Assembly: GCA_045536815.1 (NCBI GenBank)
Contig: JAZSOH010000004.1
Location: forward strand, 43,319 to 107,318
Length of the DNA stretch: 64,000 nt
Direction of reading: 5' to 3'
Source: UMGS1279 sp045536815
Lineage (GTDB): Bacteria; Bacillota; Clostridia; Oscillospirales; Acutalibacteraceae
Shown here: piece after piece, positions 33,160 through 42,926 of the stretch
Layout: each line of letters opens with the position of its first letter
Numbering within the stretch: position 1 is the first letter of the stretch
Translations under genes and position numbers: made by a program
The notes under the pieces: model-generated
The model's database searches: none
Seen by the model: only the letters and a program-made list of their open reading frames with translations
What the model was told of the DNA's origin: nothing

Positions 33160-35052
33160 TTAATCTTCTACAGTTGTGTAAACTGTAACGCTATAAGGCT
33201 TAACAACATCTGTGAATCCACTCTTAACGTTTTTACCAAAGCCCGAAACCTCAGGAACGATTGCCTCAGGTGTTCTTTGAATATTGGTAATTTCGTACTC
33301 GTGGCGATAGAAGGTTCTGCCTTCAAGCTCCTTCATAAAGGTAACCTCAATACCCATATCAAATACTTCGTAGTTAGTTACAATAAATGTAATTTCACCA
33401 TCGTGGCGTTCGATACAAGAATAATAGAAACCTGCTTGGAACTCGGGGTCTGCGCCGTCGTTACATTTAATAAGTTTACCTTGGCCTATATATTTTTGCA
33501 TCAAAGCATATGAATACCAAGAAGCTTTGGGGAGAGAGCTTTCTTTAAGGTTAGGCATATAGCCGGGTCCTATCTGAACGCCCTTATCAAATTCGCCGCC
33601 GTCTTGAGTATGAGGATACTGTTGGTCGGAAACCATCCAGATAAATACGTTGGAAACGCCGCCCATATTCATAATGCCGTTAAACATTGAGCCAAGCGCA
33701 ACACCGCAAGCAACGTTGTTTTTAGATTGCCTTCTTTCTTCCTTGTTGAAGCTGTATTCGGCATGGGTAGCTACATTATACTCATCAATCCAGAACTCTT
33801 TGCCTGCTTTGAGAGCTGCATTCATTGGCTGAGCAAGTGTACGGTTGGGTCTTGCATAGTAATCGTCTTCAGAGAAGTCATTACCCCTGTCATAACCATT
33901 ATGAGAACCGATGATATCAACCTTATCTTTATGGTTTTCAAGTATGTAGTTAACCATACGAGAATATTTTTCTTCATCGAACTCATCAAAGTCGCCGCCC
34001 CAGTTATCGCAAGGTGCAACGAACTTATACTGGTCACGGAGACCAAGCTCGGTAAGAGCTTCGTGGGTAGCAGTTACTCCGATTCCAAGAACTCTATTTG
34101 CTTTGTCGTAATCACGCACATTGTTCTCCATATACGCATTATTACACTCAGTAAAGCCGTTAATATATTTAATATTATCAAGGCCTCTTGCACGCATATG
34201 AGTTATAGAATCTTTAACAAACTGCTTATAGTTTAAAGCGTTAACCTTAAGAAGTCTTTCCTCTTCCTCTTCGGTATGGCCTACATAGTAATCACCGTAA
34301 CCTGTGCCGGACTGCTCTGCCCAACCTGTACCGGTAATGGAGGCGGGGAAATATCCGTCTAAGAAGGAGTATGGCTGTGCTGTAGATGTAAAGCTACCCA
34401 AAAACCAAACGAATGGAATCATAATATCTATATCGCGTTTTTTGAGCTCTAATCCTGTCTTAACAAAAGCTTCAAAGTAGGGGCTATCATCCCAATGGGC
34501 TTCCCACTTTTTGTCAGCACCGGAGCCAACGCTTTTGAAAACCATACCACCGCTAAAGTTAGAACGGACTATTTTTATGCCCATTTTTTGAACAATATCA
34601 AGCTCTCTGGTAGCCTCTTCTTCGGTATAAGCAGTGCCATATTCAGGATGGGTCATATGTGTGTACTGGAAGTAAACACCATTAAAACCAAGGAAGTTTT
34701 CATTAAGATAAGGTTCGTCATTATTTACGATTAAAGGCTCGTAATAAAGTTCGTCTTCCCATTCCTCTTCTTCCTCTTCCCAGTCATCCCAGTCGTCATC
34801 GTCCCAGTCGTCGTCATCGAAGTCGTCATCCCAGTCATCCCAGTCGTCGTCTTCTTCCTCTTCTTCCTCTTCTTCCTCTTCTTCCTCTTCGTCATCGATA
34901 TTATCGTCTCCTGTATCTACGATGTCAGAGGGTTCGCTAACAGGACCATCGTTATCACAACTTCTAATACCGAATACGAGACCTAAAGCTAAAAGGATTG
35001 CTAGTACAACACATATTATAATGCGAATTAAAATTTTAATTTTTTTATCCAT
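33160..35052 (-). CDS. Membrane-anchored clan GH-A-like glycoside hydrolase (cassette A)
   Basis: 630 aa. A basic N-terminus and one membrane helix (about 7-29) anchor it. Then comes an extreme Asp/Glu/Trp linker (about 49-103). The catalytic part starts LNENFLGFNGVYFQYTHM. I see a TIM-barrel-like order of strands: a probable acid/base Glu at GFTECNN (about 301) and a nucleophile Glu at FWIDEYNVAT (about 422), the latter like the DEWN/TEWN of GH51 and GH39. A C-terminal beta-sandwich ends SVTVYTT, as is usual for the GH-A clan. Family and substrate are not known to me. It is close to the protein at 42970-44946, apart from the linker. Confidence 0.75.
   Translation of the reverse strand: MDKKIKILIRIIICVVLAILLALGLVFGIRSCDNDGPVSEPSDIVDTGDDNIDDEEEEEEEEEEEEEDDDWDDWDDDFDDDDWDDDDWDDWEEEEEEWEDELYYEPLIVNNDEPYLNENFLGFNGVYFQYTHMTHPEYGTAYTEEEATRELDIVQKMGIKIVRSNFSGGMVFKSVGSGADKKWEAHWDDSPYFEAFVKTGLELKKRDIDIMIPFVWFLGSFTSTAQPYSFLDGYFPASITGTGWAEQSGTGYGDYYVGHTEEEEERLLKVNALNYKQFVKDSITHMRARGLDNIKYINGFTECNNAYMENNVRDYDKANRVLGIGVTATHEALTELGLRDQYKFVAPCDNWGGDFDEFDEEKYSRMVNYILENHKDKVDIIGSHNGYDRGNDFSEDDYYARPNRTLAQPMNAALKAGKEFWIDEYNVATHAEYSFNKEERRQSKNNVACGVALGSMFNGIMNMGGVSNVFIWMVSDQQYPHTQDGGEFDKGVQIGPGYMPNLKESSLPKASWYSYALMQKYIGQGKLIKCNDGADPEFQAGFYYSCIERHDGEITFIVTNYEVFDMGIEVTFMKELEGRTFYRHEYEITNIQRTPEAIVPEVSGFGKNVKSGFTDVVKPYSVTVYTTVED
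34745..34905 (-). repeat. Asp/Glu/Trp low-complexity linker DNA
   Basis: Imperfect microsatellites: a 12-base CTTCTTCCTCTT unit near 34850-34890 and GTCATCCCAGTC-type units upstream. All are in frame within the cassette A hydrolase. Confidence 0.85.
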
Positions 35053-35074
35053 TAATATTTCTCCTTTCCAGATG

Positions 35075-35105
35075 CTTCATATCGGGCAAACCGCCCGATA
35101 TGAAG
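35075..35105 (-). promoter_or_regulatory. Strong intercistronic hairpin in cassette A
   Basis: A perfect 13-bp stem (CTTCATATCGGGC with its complement) and a five-base loop lie between the repeat-protein stop and the hydrolase ribosome site. No T run follows, so it is unlike a terminator; it may protect or process the mRNA. Cassette B has only 29 bases here and no hairpin. Confidence 0.6.
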
Positions 35106-35120
35106 TTTATCTGTAATATC

Positions 35121-38100
35121 TTATTTAGTCTCGAATTCGATTATTTCGGGTTTAACATACTCAATATTTGGATTTTCAACATAACCCATAGCAACTTCTG
35201 CCGCATTGAGCGATTTTGATGTAAAGAGCATAAGCTCATCAATTTTAAGATTATCAACATTATCTACTATGAGATATACCTTATTGGTAGAACCGGAGTA
35301 GAAGTTGATAGCCGTTGATTTTGCTGTGCCGTCGAACTGCACTGTAGGCTGAGGTGCGTCGGTTGCGCCAACAGGCATAGGATTCTTACCGTCAAGAGAC
35401 AGTGTAACACTACCTTTACCGCTTGCGCTAATTGAGAATGTATGAACAAAGTTATCCTTAACGTCAACCTCATAAACGCCTGATTTTGCTTCCAAAAGGT
35501 CGCTATGGTTTTCCCTCTTGCCTACATTGTTAAAGTAATCTTCACAGTAGAAGAGATCGGTCTCGCTTGTGGTACCGGGAAGCATTTTCTCTAACATAAT
35601 GTCATCTATCCACATTTCTGTGGTTGCTTCACCTGCGTTGAACCAAGTGTAGAGCATTGTCTGTTCTTCACCTGTCTTAATCTCAACTGTGAATTTCTCC
35701 CACTTACCTGCCTTAATATCTTTCTCGTGATAACGGAAAACGTTTGTATAAATATTTGTGCTATCGTAGTTATAGTAGAAACCGAAGTATGTAGGTTTCT
35801 TCTTAACGGTGTATGCCCAGAAGCTCCAAACATATCTGGTGTTGGGCTCTACAGGGATAGCAAATACTCTTTCACTTCCATCGCTTACCGAAACGTTATT
35901 TAAGGTAACAGGTTGCTGCGCAGTAATCTGCGGAATGTGAACTGCATTAGAAACCTTTCCATTACGCTTAGGTGCCTTCTCAATCTTAAGGAAGGGGTTA
36001 TCAAGCGGAACGCTGTAATCGTCGAAGTTAACTTCGTACTTATCCGCTCCCGGTGTGTGTCCCTTAAAGAGATTAAGGTCGGTTTCCTCAATAGTGATAT
36101 CATCTATCCAAACACCGTGCGAGCTCTTACCAAACTGCATTGCCAATGAAACATAGTTTTGACCTGCAACAGGTGAGTAGTAGGTTTCATAGGTATGCCA
36201 CTGGTTCTTCTTAACGGCGGTAGCAACATTGTAACCCTTAGCATTTGAAGCTTTTCCGTCGTAAGAGGTATAGAACGAGAGCCAATCCGGTGAAGGTGTG
36301 CCCGAAGCAATCTTATATTTATAAGTAATCCTATAAACTGTATCGTCCTTAATAGGAACGGTTAAGTTCGGGTCATTATCTGTATAAATCTTAATCTTAT
36401 TGAAGTCAACCATGCTTGAATACTGTCCGGGCTTGTAGTAAAGCATTCTGGAATTCTTGCCGGCAGCGTTCTTAGCAGTTACAATATCAAATCTTTCTGT
36501 CTTTGAGAAGACATAGTCTCTTGTTTTGTCCTCAAAATCAACTGTGTATTTCTTCTGAGGTTTGCCAAGATTTGATGTGCCAATTTCAAAGAACTCGAAA
36601 TCGTCGATATAAACTAGACCGTACTGCGGGTCTAAAGGATCTATGCCTTCTGCATTTTTAAGCTGTAAAGAAATACCAAAATAAACATCCTCTTCAGGGG
36701 CAACAAAGGTAGTTGCAAATTCCTCCCAAACAGGTTGGCCTTTAGCATCTTTACCGGTTGCCTCAGCTACAGGAGAAGGATTAGCAACAATATAGTCCTC
36801 ATCAGAAACCAAAATACCATACTGTAGCGGTGCATTTTCTTTATAAACACCACCTCTGAAAATGAATCTGCCCGAGCCGGGAGCTGTTTCAGAAGTAATA
36901 TAGTATTTAAATGCTACTGCATATTTCTTACCTGGGTCTACGTCCTGAAGCTTTGTAGCAACAGTTGCAAGGTTTTCTTTATTGAACTTAAGCGATTTGA
37001 GACCATTATTGAAGGTGATTTCACTTTCGCTAAGTATACTTCCAATACCGCCACCGTTAATAGAGGTGTGTGAACCATTACGATAAGCTGCCCATGAGAG
37101 CGGGTCTTCATAATCCTTTTCGGGAAGAACTTCTCTAATTCTTACGTCAGCGATATAAATGTCTCCGCTACCGCCAAAGTTTAGTGATATACCAAGGTAC
37201 TGTACCTTGTCGGCATCGAAAATCAAGGTCATTTCTTGCCAATTAGGTTCACCGTTTGACTTGGTGCCTGTTGCAGCATTAACTGCCAAAGGAGCGGCAA
37301 TATAATAAGAAGAATCTGCAACGCTTCCATCTGCCGAAACGGTTGCGCCATCACCATAAACACCGGCTTTAAAGATGTATCCATCTTTGCCGTTTGTAAC
37401 GGTAGTAGGAATATAGTACTTAAATGTAAGTCTATATTTCTTATTGAAAATTAACTTTTCAAGTTTTGTTGCAAGGGTAGCACCATTTGCTTTTTTGCCG
37501 ATTTTGATAGAGGCTTTGCCGTTATATGTAACAGTTTCGTCTCTTTCAATCATATCGTTTTTGGTTGAAGATTCATCAATCACTTCGCCCTTGCCGTAAA
37601 GACCAAAGTCTTCTACAAGGTCATACTTCTTAATAACCTCTTCAACAACAAAATCTGCAAAGTAAAGGTTACCGTAGTTTGCGCCCGAGCCTTTATATCC
37701 TGCAGAAATTACAAGATATTGCTCATCTGTTGCAGTGAACTTAAAGCTTATCTCTTTCCACTCGCCCGCTTTAGAAGCTGATGTTACATAGGTGGGAGCG
37801 GCAAGTTGGTATTTGCTGTCGGCAATAGAGCCGTTAGCAGAAACAACTGCATCTTTCGCATAAACACCTGCTTTAAAGATGTAACCATCATTTCCTGCGG
37901 TATGAGATGCAGGAACAAAGTATTTAAAGGAAACCTTATATTTAGTTCCGCTTTCGAGTGTTGTTAGTTTTGCTGCAGCAGCCTTTGCAAGTGTGCCCTT
38001 AGCAAATCTAATAGCAGCAGTATTGCCGGGCTTTGTTTTGTTTTCGACAAAGAAGACATCCTTCTTGTTAGAAGTACCGTCTATCTTACTTCCACTGCTG

Positions 38101-41100
38101 TAAAGTCCCCAAGAATCAGGTTTTTCGTAATCCTTAGGACCTTCAACAACCTTAACGTCGGCGATTTGAATATTGCCAGTACCACTAAAGAGAGCGGAAA
38201 GTGTTAAGTACTGCTCATCTGTTGCGGTGAAGACAAGCTTAGCCTCGTTCCAGTTGTAGTTGCCGTTATAGTCCTTGCCTGTTGAAGAAGAAATCTTAAC
38301 AAGCTCAGAAAGTTCATATTTTTCTTCAATATTAAACTCGTCAACAAGCTTTGCTCCGCCTTTATGAACACCTGCTCTTAAAATGAAGCCATAGCTACTT
38401 GAAGAAATTGAAGAAGGAATATAATACTTAAAGCTAACTTGATATTTCTTACCTTTTTCGAGGTTTTCAAGTTTGAGTGCAGTTATTGATTTCCAAATTG
38501 AAGGAGTAAGGGTTAATGTCTTTTGGTCATCATAGCGAATAGAATCGCTTACTGCATAGAGCCAGTGGTGCTCAGAAGAACCATCAATAACCTCAGGATA
38601 AAGCTTATTGCCGGTCTTATATGCGCCCCAAAGCTGCTCATTCATATAATATCTTGTTTTACCAAGAATGGTGTTTTCGTTTGCTTTATTTCCGCAAACC
38701 TTACACTCCTGATGCTTATAACCTATTGTATCCTCAGTAGGCTCTACATCAATAATCCAGTCTTCGCCGGGCTCACCATAGTAGTGGGTGATTTCCCTAA
38801 CTGCATTACAGTCGTTACAGGTTGTATCACAGTCATTATCGTAAATATGAACAACCTCTTTTGTATCTTCAAAGGTGAGGTCAGCAATATGGAAATCGCC
38901 TGTTCCACCATAGAGGCAGGAAAGAACTAGATAACGGTCTTCACCGGGTTCGGTGATAAATGTAAGCTCTATTTCTTTCCATACGGGCATACCGTTTTTA
39001 TCGGTACCGGTTGCTTCGGTAACAGTTACGCCTTCTGCTTCCTCAAACCTATAGTTTACGGTTGCGTCAGAGGTAAGATTAGCGCCGCCTTTATAAATAT
39101 TTGCAGTGAAGATGCTTCCTGCGTTTGAAGGAACAATTGTATCAGGAATGAAATATTTGAATTTAAGCTTATACTTAACACGTTCTTTTAAGGTGTCAAG
39201 CTTAACTGCTGTAACAGCTCTACTAGCAGATGTATTAATAGCAAGAGTTGTTTGACCGTCATAAAGAACGTCATGGCTTACTGAATAAATCCAGTGGTGA
39301 GGCGATGAGCCGTCAATAACACTCGGATAAAGCGAATTGGTGGTTTTGTATGCGCCCCAAAGCTCAGAATTAATATAATGTCTTGGCTTACCAATAACGG
39401 TATTTTCATTTTGCTTTACATGGCAAACCTTACACTCTTCATGCTTAAGTCCTGTTTCGTTTTCGTCTGCCGGTTTATCGATAATCCATTCGTATTTATG
39501 GGTGATTTCTCTTATCTCACCGCATTCATTACAATCGGTATCACAGTCGTGGTCATACAGGTGAACCTTTTCACCTGTATCCTCTACCTTAACATCAGCA
39601 ATATAGATAGTGCCATCGCCACTGTAAAGAGAGGAAAGTGCCAAATACTGTTCTTCACCCGCTACGGTAATAAAGGTAAGCTCAATATCCTTCCATACGG
39701 GATTTCCGCCCTCATTGCCTGTTACGTCAGCCGCTACGGCTATATCCGAAATAGCATAATCGCTGTTTACAGTATAGTCGTTTACAAGCTCTGCGTTATT
39801 TTTGTAAACGCCTGCTTTAAATACAAAGAGCTGTGTGCTTGGAACAATTGTATCAGGAATATAATACTTAAAGGTGAGTTTATATTTCTTTCTTGTTTCA
39901 AGGTTCGAAAGCTTAACTGCTGTAACAGCCCTGGCAGCGCTCAGCGACATACCAAGAGTTGTTTGACCATCATAACGAACATCATGGCTTACTGAATAAA
40001 TCCAGTGGTGCTCAGATGAGCCGTCAATAACGCTCGGGTATTTTGTATTAGATGTTTTATATGCACCCCAAAGGTTAGCGTCCATATAATACCTGGGCTT
40101 ACCAATAACGGTATTTTCGTTACGTTTTACATGGCAAACCTTACATTCTTCGTGTTTAAGACCAGTATTGTCTTCGTCAGCAGGAGAATCAATAATCCAT
40201 TCGTATTTATGCTCGATTTCTCTTATATCGCCACATACGTTACATTCGGTATCGCAGTCATTATCGTAAAGGTGAACCTCTTCGCCTGTATCTTCAATCT
40301 TAATATCAGAAATATAAACATTGCCGCTACCAGTGTGTAGGAAGCCAAGAGCTAAATATTTATCTTCTTCATCAATAATATCGAAGGTAAGTTCAATAGT
40401 TTCCCAAATCGGATTTTCGCTTGCATCAAGACCTGTTACATTCTCAGCCAGAACAATATCCGAAATAGCATATTCAGGGTCGACCTTATAGTTTTCTGCA
40501 AGAGGTGCATCCTTTTCATAAACACCCGCAGTGAAAACGTAACGTGCAGAACCCGGATTTAAAGTGGAAGGAATATAATACTTAAATGTAAGCTTATATT
40601 TCTTCATGGTCCCAAGTGTTTCAAGCTTAGCAGCCAATACCTTTTGGCTGGCTTCGATGCTAATCGCCAAAGACTTTTGTCCTTCGAAAAGAACTTTTTC
40701 GTCAACAGAGCTCAACCATTTTTGCGAAGCTTCGCCATTAAGCAAATCGGGATAGCTTGCGTGATTTTTACGGTATGCGCCCCAAAGGTTAGCGTCAATA
40801 TAGTAATTAGAAATGGGAATTAAGGTGTTTTCGTTACGTTTTACGTGACAAACCTTACACTCTTCGTGTTTAAGACCTGTACTGTCTTCATCAGCAGGAG
40901 TGTCGACAATCCACTCGTACTTATGCTCGATTTCTCTTATATCGCCGCATACGTTACAGTCGGGGTCACAGTCATTGTCATAAAGGTGAACCTTTTCACC
41001 TGTGTCCTCTACCTTAATATCAGAAACGTATACATCACCTGTGCCGCCACGTAAGAAAGAGAAAACTAAATACTGTTCTTTATCAGAGTAAGCATCAAAG

Positions 41101-42698
41101 GTAAACTCAACAGTTGCCCATGCGGGTTTATCGTTTATATCTAGTCCCGTTGCTGCAGGTGCAGAATAGATTTCAGAAATAGCAGACTCTGCATTAACAG
41201 TATAATCATTAACAAGGTTGGCCCCGCCCTCATAAACACCTGTTTTGAAGACGAAACCGGCGCTACATGCTGTAACACCTGTGGGTATATAATACTTGAA
41301 GGAAAGTTTATACTTTTTCCTATTCTCCAAATTTGGGATTTTAGCAGCTGCTGTATATGGACCATTATATTGGAAAGCTGTAGATTTCTTGTTAACGTAA
41401 AGTACGCTTTCATTTTCCAAAATAGTTCCATGCTGTGTAGAGGTGCCATCTATAATATTAGGGCAAAACTTGTTGTTTAATTTATAAATTCCCCAATTAG
41501 ATGGTGTAGTGAAATGGTTGCCTTCAGGAGCAACAACTACTTCCTCAAGCTTAACATCAGTAATATAAACTGTGTATGCGCCTTCGCGGAGGAACGAAAG
41601 TGTTAAATATTGCTCATCCTCTGCAGTAAAGGTAAACTCTAATTTTTCGAAGACAGGTTCGTCGTTCGCTTCACCTGTAACTGTGGTAATATCTTTAATC
41701 TCCGAAAGAGCCCCCGCAGAGTTTACAGTATAGTTATTTGTTAGCTCGGTACCATCAGCAAAGATACCTGCTTTGAAAATAAATCCTTCCGAACCGTTTG
41801 CAAGACCTGTAGGAGTATAATACTTAAGAGAAAGCTTATAATTTTTGCCTTCCTCGAGTCCTGTAAGCGCGGTAGTGTATGTTTTGTCGTTTCCGTCATG
41901 ATTAAAACCGATAGACTTATAACCATTATAAGTAACTGTATCGCTTTCATCATAAAGTACACCTGCACCATTACCCGAAGCACCGGCGCCTATGGTAGAT
42001 GCATAAGAGGGATTTCCCACCATAAGAGCAGTCCAGTTAGAAGGGCTTGTATAAGATGTACCAACTAATTTTGGTTCTACCTTAATGTCAGCAAAATAGA
42101 AATTACCATACTCCGGATCGTCGTCATCACCCATAAATCTAAAGGAAATACCAAGATGTTGAGCCTCAGCTGTTGCAACGAACTCAAATTTCATTTCCTT
42201 CCAAATAGGATTTTGGCCAGAATCTTTACCTGTAGGCTCGATAACCGTTTGCTGTTCAGTTACAAAGTAGTTTGTATCGGTTATAAGACCACCCGAAACA
42301 ATAGGCGCATCGTTTTTATACACTGCAGCTTTAAATATGTATCCGGTACTACCCTTTTGATTGCAAGAGGGTATGTAATACATAAATGAAGCAGTGTAGG
42401 TTTTGCCTACTGTCAGACCCGACAAGGTGGTTGCGGCGGTAGTCATCTGTACGCCGGAATTCATCTTGAGCGAGTCACTATCTCCATATTTTACATTAGA
42501 GTCTTTACTAAACATCCAGTTTTGGATGGATGCCCCGTTAAGTGTTGCGGGGTAGGCAGAATTGCCAATTTTGTAAAGGCCCCAAGATGTGTTTAGATTG
42601 TAATCCTTTGCAGAGCCGCTAGCGGAAGTTGTGAAAACGCACCAGCAACTTGAGAGCAAAATTATTACTGATAAAAACACAGCAAGTAACTTTTTCAT
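35121..42698 (-). CDS. Giant secreted multi-module carbohydrate-binding-like protein (cassette A)
   Basis: About 2525 aa. The start is the ATG giving MKKLLAVFLSV, with GGAGGT nine bases upstream; the frame extends ten codons more. A signal peptide (about 1-27) precedes ten tandem modules of about 170-185 aa, each starting with a W-G/A-x-Y motif (LWGAYK, NWGIYK, SWGLY), then KYKLTFKYYIP, FKAGVYK and a last strand like YIADVKVED. This is the jelly-roll pattern of CBM4/9-type binding domains. Modules 3 to 6 carry a Cys-rich insert (CDTDCNECGEIREI, then HEECKVCH). Two longer CBM-like domains (VDFEDK, VNFDDY) and a final domain of about 115 aa end the protein. No LPXTG, SLH, dockerin or enzyme motif was seen. 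Confidence 0.8.
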   Translation of the reverse strand: MKKLLAVFLSVIILLSSCWCVFTTSASGSAKDYNLNTSWGLYKIGNSAYPATLNGASIQNWMFSKDSNVKYGDSDSLKMNSGVQMTTAATTLSGLTVGKTYTASFMYYIPSCNQKGSTGYIFKAAVYKNDAPIVSGGLITDTNYFVTEQQTVIEPTGKDSGQNPIWKEMKFEFVATAEAQHLGISFRFMGDDDDPEYGNFYFADIKVEPKLVGTSYTSPSNWTALMVGNPSYASTIGAGASGNGAGVLYDESDTVTYNGYKSIGFNHDGNDKTYTTALTGLEEGKNYKLSLKYYTPTGLANGSEGFIFKAGIFADGTELTNNYTVNSAGALSEIKDITTVTGEANDEPVFEKLEFTFTAEDEQYLTLSFLREGAYTVYITDVKLEEVVVAPEGNHFTTPSNWGIYKLNNKFCPNIIDGTSTQHGTILENESVLYVNKKSTAFQYNGPYTAAAKIPNLENRKKYKLSFKYYIPTGVTACSAGFVFKTGVYEGGANLVNDYTVNAESAISEIYSAPAATGLDINDKPAWATVEFTFDAYSDKEQYLVFSFLRGGTGDVYVSDIKVEDTGEKVHLYDNDCDPDCNVCGDIREIEHKYEWIVDTPADEDSTGLKHEECKVCHVKRNENTLIPISNYYIDANLWGAYRKNHASYPDLLNGEASQKWLSSVDEKVLFEGQKSLAISIEASQKVLAAKLETLGTMKKYKLTFKYYIPSTLNPGSARYVFTAGVYEKDAPLAENYKVDPEYAISDIVLAENVTGLDASENPIWETIELTFDIIDEEDKYLALGFLHTGSGNVYISDIKIEDTGEEVHLYDNDCDTECNVCGDIREIEHKYEWIIDSPADEDNTGLKHEECKVCHVKRNENTVIGKPRYYMDANLWGAYKTSNTKYPSVIDGSSEHHWIYSVSHDVRYDGQTTLGMSLSAARAVTAVKLSNLETRKKYKLTFKYYIPDTIVPSTQLFVFKAGVYKNNAELVNDYTVNSDYAISDIAVAADVTGNEGGNPVWKDIELTFITVAGEEQYLALSSLYSGDGTIYIADVKVEDTGEKVHLYDHDCDTDCNECGEIREITHKYEWIIDKPADENETGLKHEECKVCHVKQNENTVIGKPRHYINSELWGAYKTTNSLYPSVIDGSSPHHWIYSVSHDVLYDGQTTLAINTSASRAVTAVKLDTLKERVKYKLKFKYFIPDTIVPSNAGSIFTANIYKGGANLTSDATVNYRFEEAEGVTVTEATGTDKNGMPVWKEIELTFITEPGEDRYLVLSCLYGGTGDFHIADLTFEDTKEVVHIYDNDCDTTCNDCNAVREITHYYGEPGEDWIIDVEPTEDTIGYKHQECKVCGNKANENTILGKTRYYMNEQLWGAYKTGNKLYPEVIDGSSEHHWLYAVSDSIRYDDQKTLTLTPSIWKSITALKLENLEKGKKYQVSFKYYIPSSISSSSYGFILRAGVHKGGAKLVDEFNIEEKYELSELVKISSSTGKDYNGNYNWNEAKLVFTATDEQYLTLSALFSGTGNIQIADVKVVEGPKDYEKPDSWGLYSSGSKIDGTSNKKDVFFVENKTKPGNTAAIRFAKGTLAKAAAAKLTTLESGTKYKVSFKYFVPASHTAGNDGYIFKAGVYAKDAVVSANGSIADSKYQLAAPTYVTSASKAGEWKEISFKFTATDEQYLVISAGYKGSGANYGNLYFADFVVEEVIKKYDLVEDFGLYGKGEVIDESSTKNDMIERDETVTYNGKASIKIGKKANGATLATKLEKLIFNKKYRLTFKYYIPTTVTNGKDGYIFKAGVYGDGATVSADGSVADSSYYIAAPLAVNAATGTKSNGEPNWQEMTLIFDADKVQYLGISLNFGGSGDIYIADVRIREVLPEKDYEDPLSWAAYRNGSHTSINGGGIGSILSESEITFNNGLKSLKFNKENLATVATKLQDVDPGKKYAVAFKYYITSETAPGSGRFIFRGGVYKENAPLQYGILVSDEDYIVANPSPVAEATGKDAKGQPVWEEFATTFVAPEEDVYFGISLQLKNAEGIDPLDPQYGLVYIDDFEFFEIGTSNLGKPQKKYTVDFEDKTRDYVFSKTERFDIVTAKNAAGKNSRMLYYKPGQYSSMVDFNKIKIYTDNDPNLTVPIKDDTVYRITYKYKIASGTPSPDWLSFYTSYDGKASNAKGYNVATAVKKNQWHTYETYYSPVAGQNYVSLAMQFGKSSHGVWIDDITIEETDLNLFKGHTPGADKYEVNFDDYSVPLDNPFLKIEKAPKRNGKVSNAVHIPQITAQQPVTLNNVSVSDGSERVFAIPVEPNTRYVWSFWAYTVKKKPTYFGFYYNYDSTNIYTNVFRYHEKDIKAGKWEKFTVEIKTGEEQTMLYTWFNAGEATTEMWIDDIMLEKMLPGTTSETDLFYCEDYFNNVGKRENHSDLLEAKSGVYEVDVKDNFVHTFSISASGKGSVTLSLDGKNPMPVGATDAPQPTVQFDGTAKSTAINFYSGSTNKVYLIVDNVDNLKIDELMLFTSKSLNAAEVAMGYVENPNIEYVKPEIIEFETK
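38600..41520 (-). repeat. Four ~710-bp direct repeats inside the giant protein
   Basis: Modules 3-6 recur with a period of about 710 bases (module starts near 41500, 40790, 40080, 39370, with the next at 38645) because each carries the Cys-rich insert. The other modules have a period of 500-560 bases. The high similarity of neighbours suggests recent tandem duplication. Confidence 0.8.
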
Positions 42699-42732
42699 AA
42701 GTATATTACCTCCATTATTATTTTTCATAATA

Positions 42733-42761
42733 AGTATACTCTATGCACCTTTAAAAGTCAA
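42733..42761 (-). promoter_or_regulatory. Sigma-A promoter of cassette A
   Basis: Minus strand: TTGACT (complement of 42756-42761), 17 bases, TATACT (complement of 42733-42738). It serves the giant repeat protein. Confidence 0.75.
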
Positions 42762-42884
42762 CCGAAAAGACGAAAAAATACAAAAATTAACAATTACCAA
42801 TTTTTTCTTAAAAAGTGCTAAAATAAAGACTTTTTGCATTTTAAAATATTCCACTTTTTAAACCTTTGCTTCTAAGGTTTAACT

Positions 42885-42915
42885 TAGTGTGACAGGACTT
42901 GAACCTGTCATACTA
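42885..42915 (-). other. tRNA-minihelix-like hairpin
   Basis: On the minus strand TAGTATGACAGG, loop TTCAAGT, CCTGTCACACTA: a 12-bp stem with one mismatch and a seven-base loop identical to a canonical T-loop. This equals a 7-bp acceptor stem on a 5-bp T-stem. No D-arm, anticodon arm or CCA was found. It lies in the 271-bp gap between the two cassettes, which otherwise holds the cassette B terminator and the cassette A promoter. Confidence 0.55.
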
Positions 42916-42926
42916 GATAAAAGAAT

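Noticed and set aside
39378..39995. A long plus-strand open frame (about 200 codons) opposite the giant repeat protein
   Set aside because: It repeats with the modules on the other strand, has no ribosome site, and its composition is that of an antisense shadow of the repeats.
38600..41520. CRISPR-like periodic repeats
   Set aside because: The period is ~710 bases with coding similarity throughout, not short repeats with unique spacers; these are protein modules.
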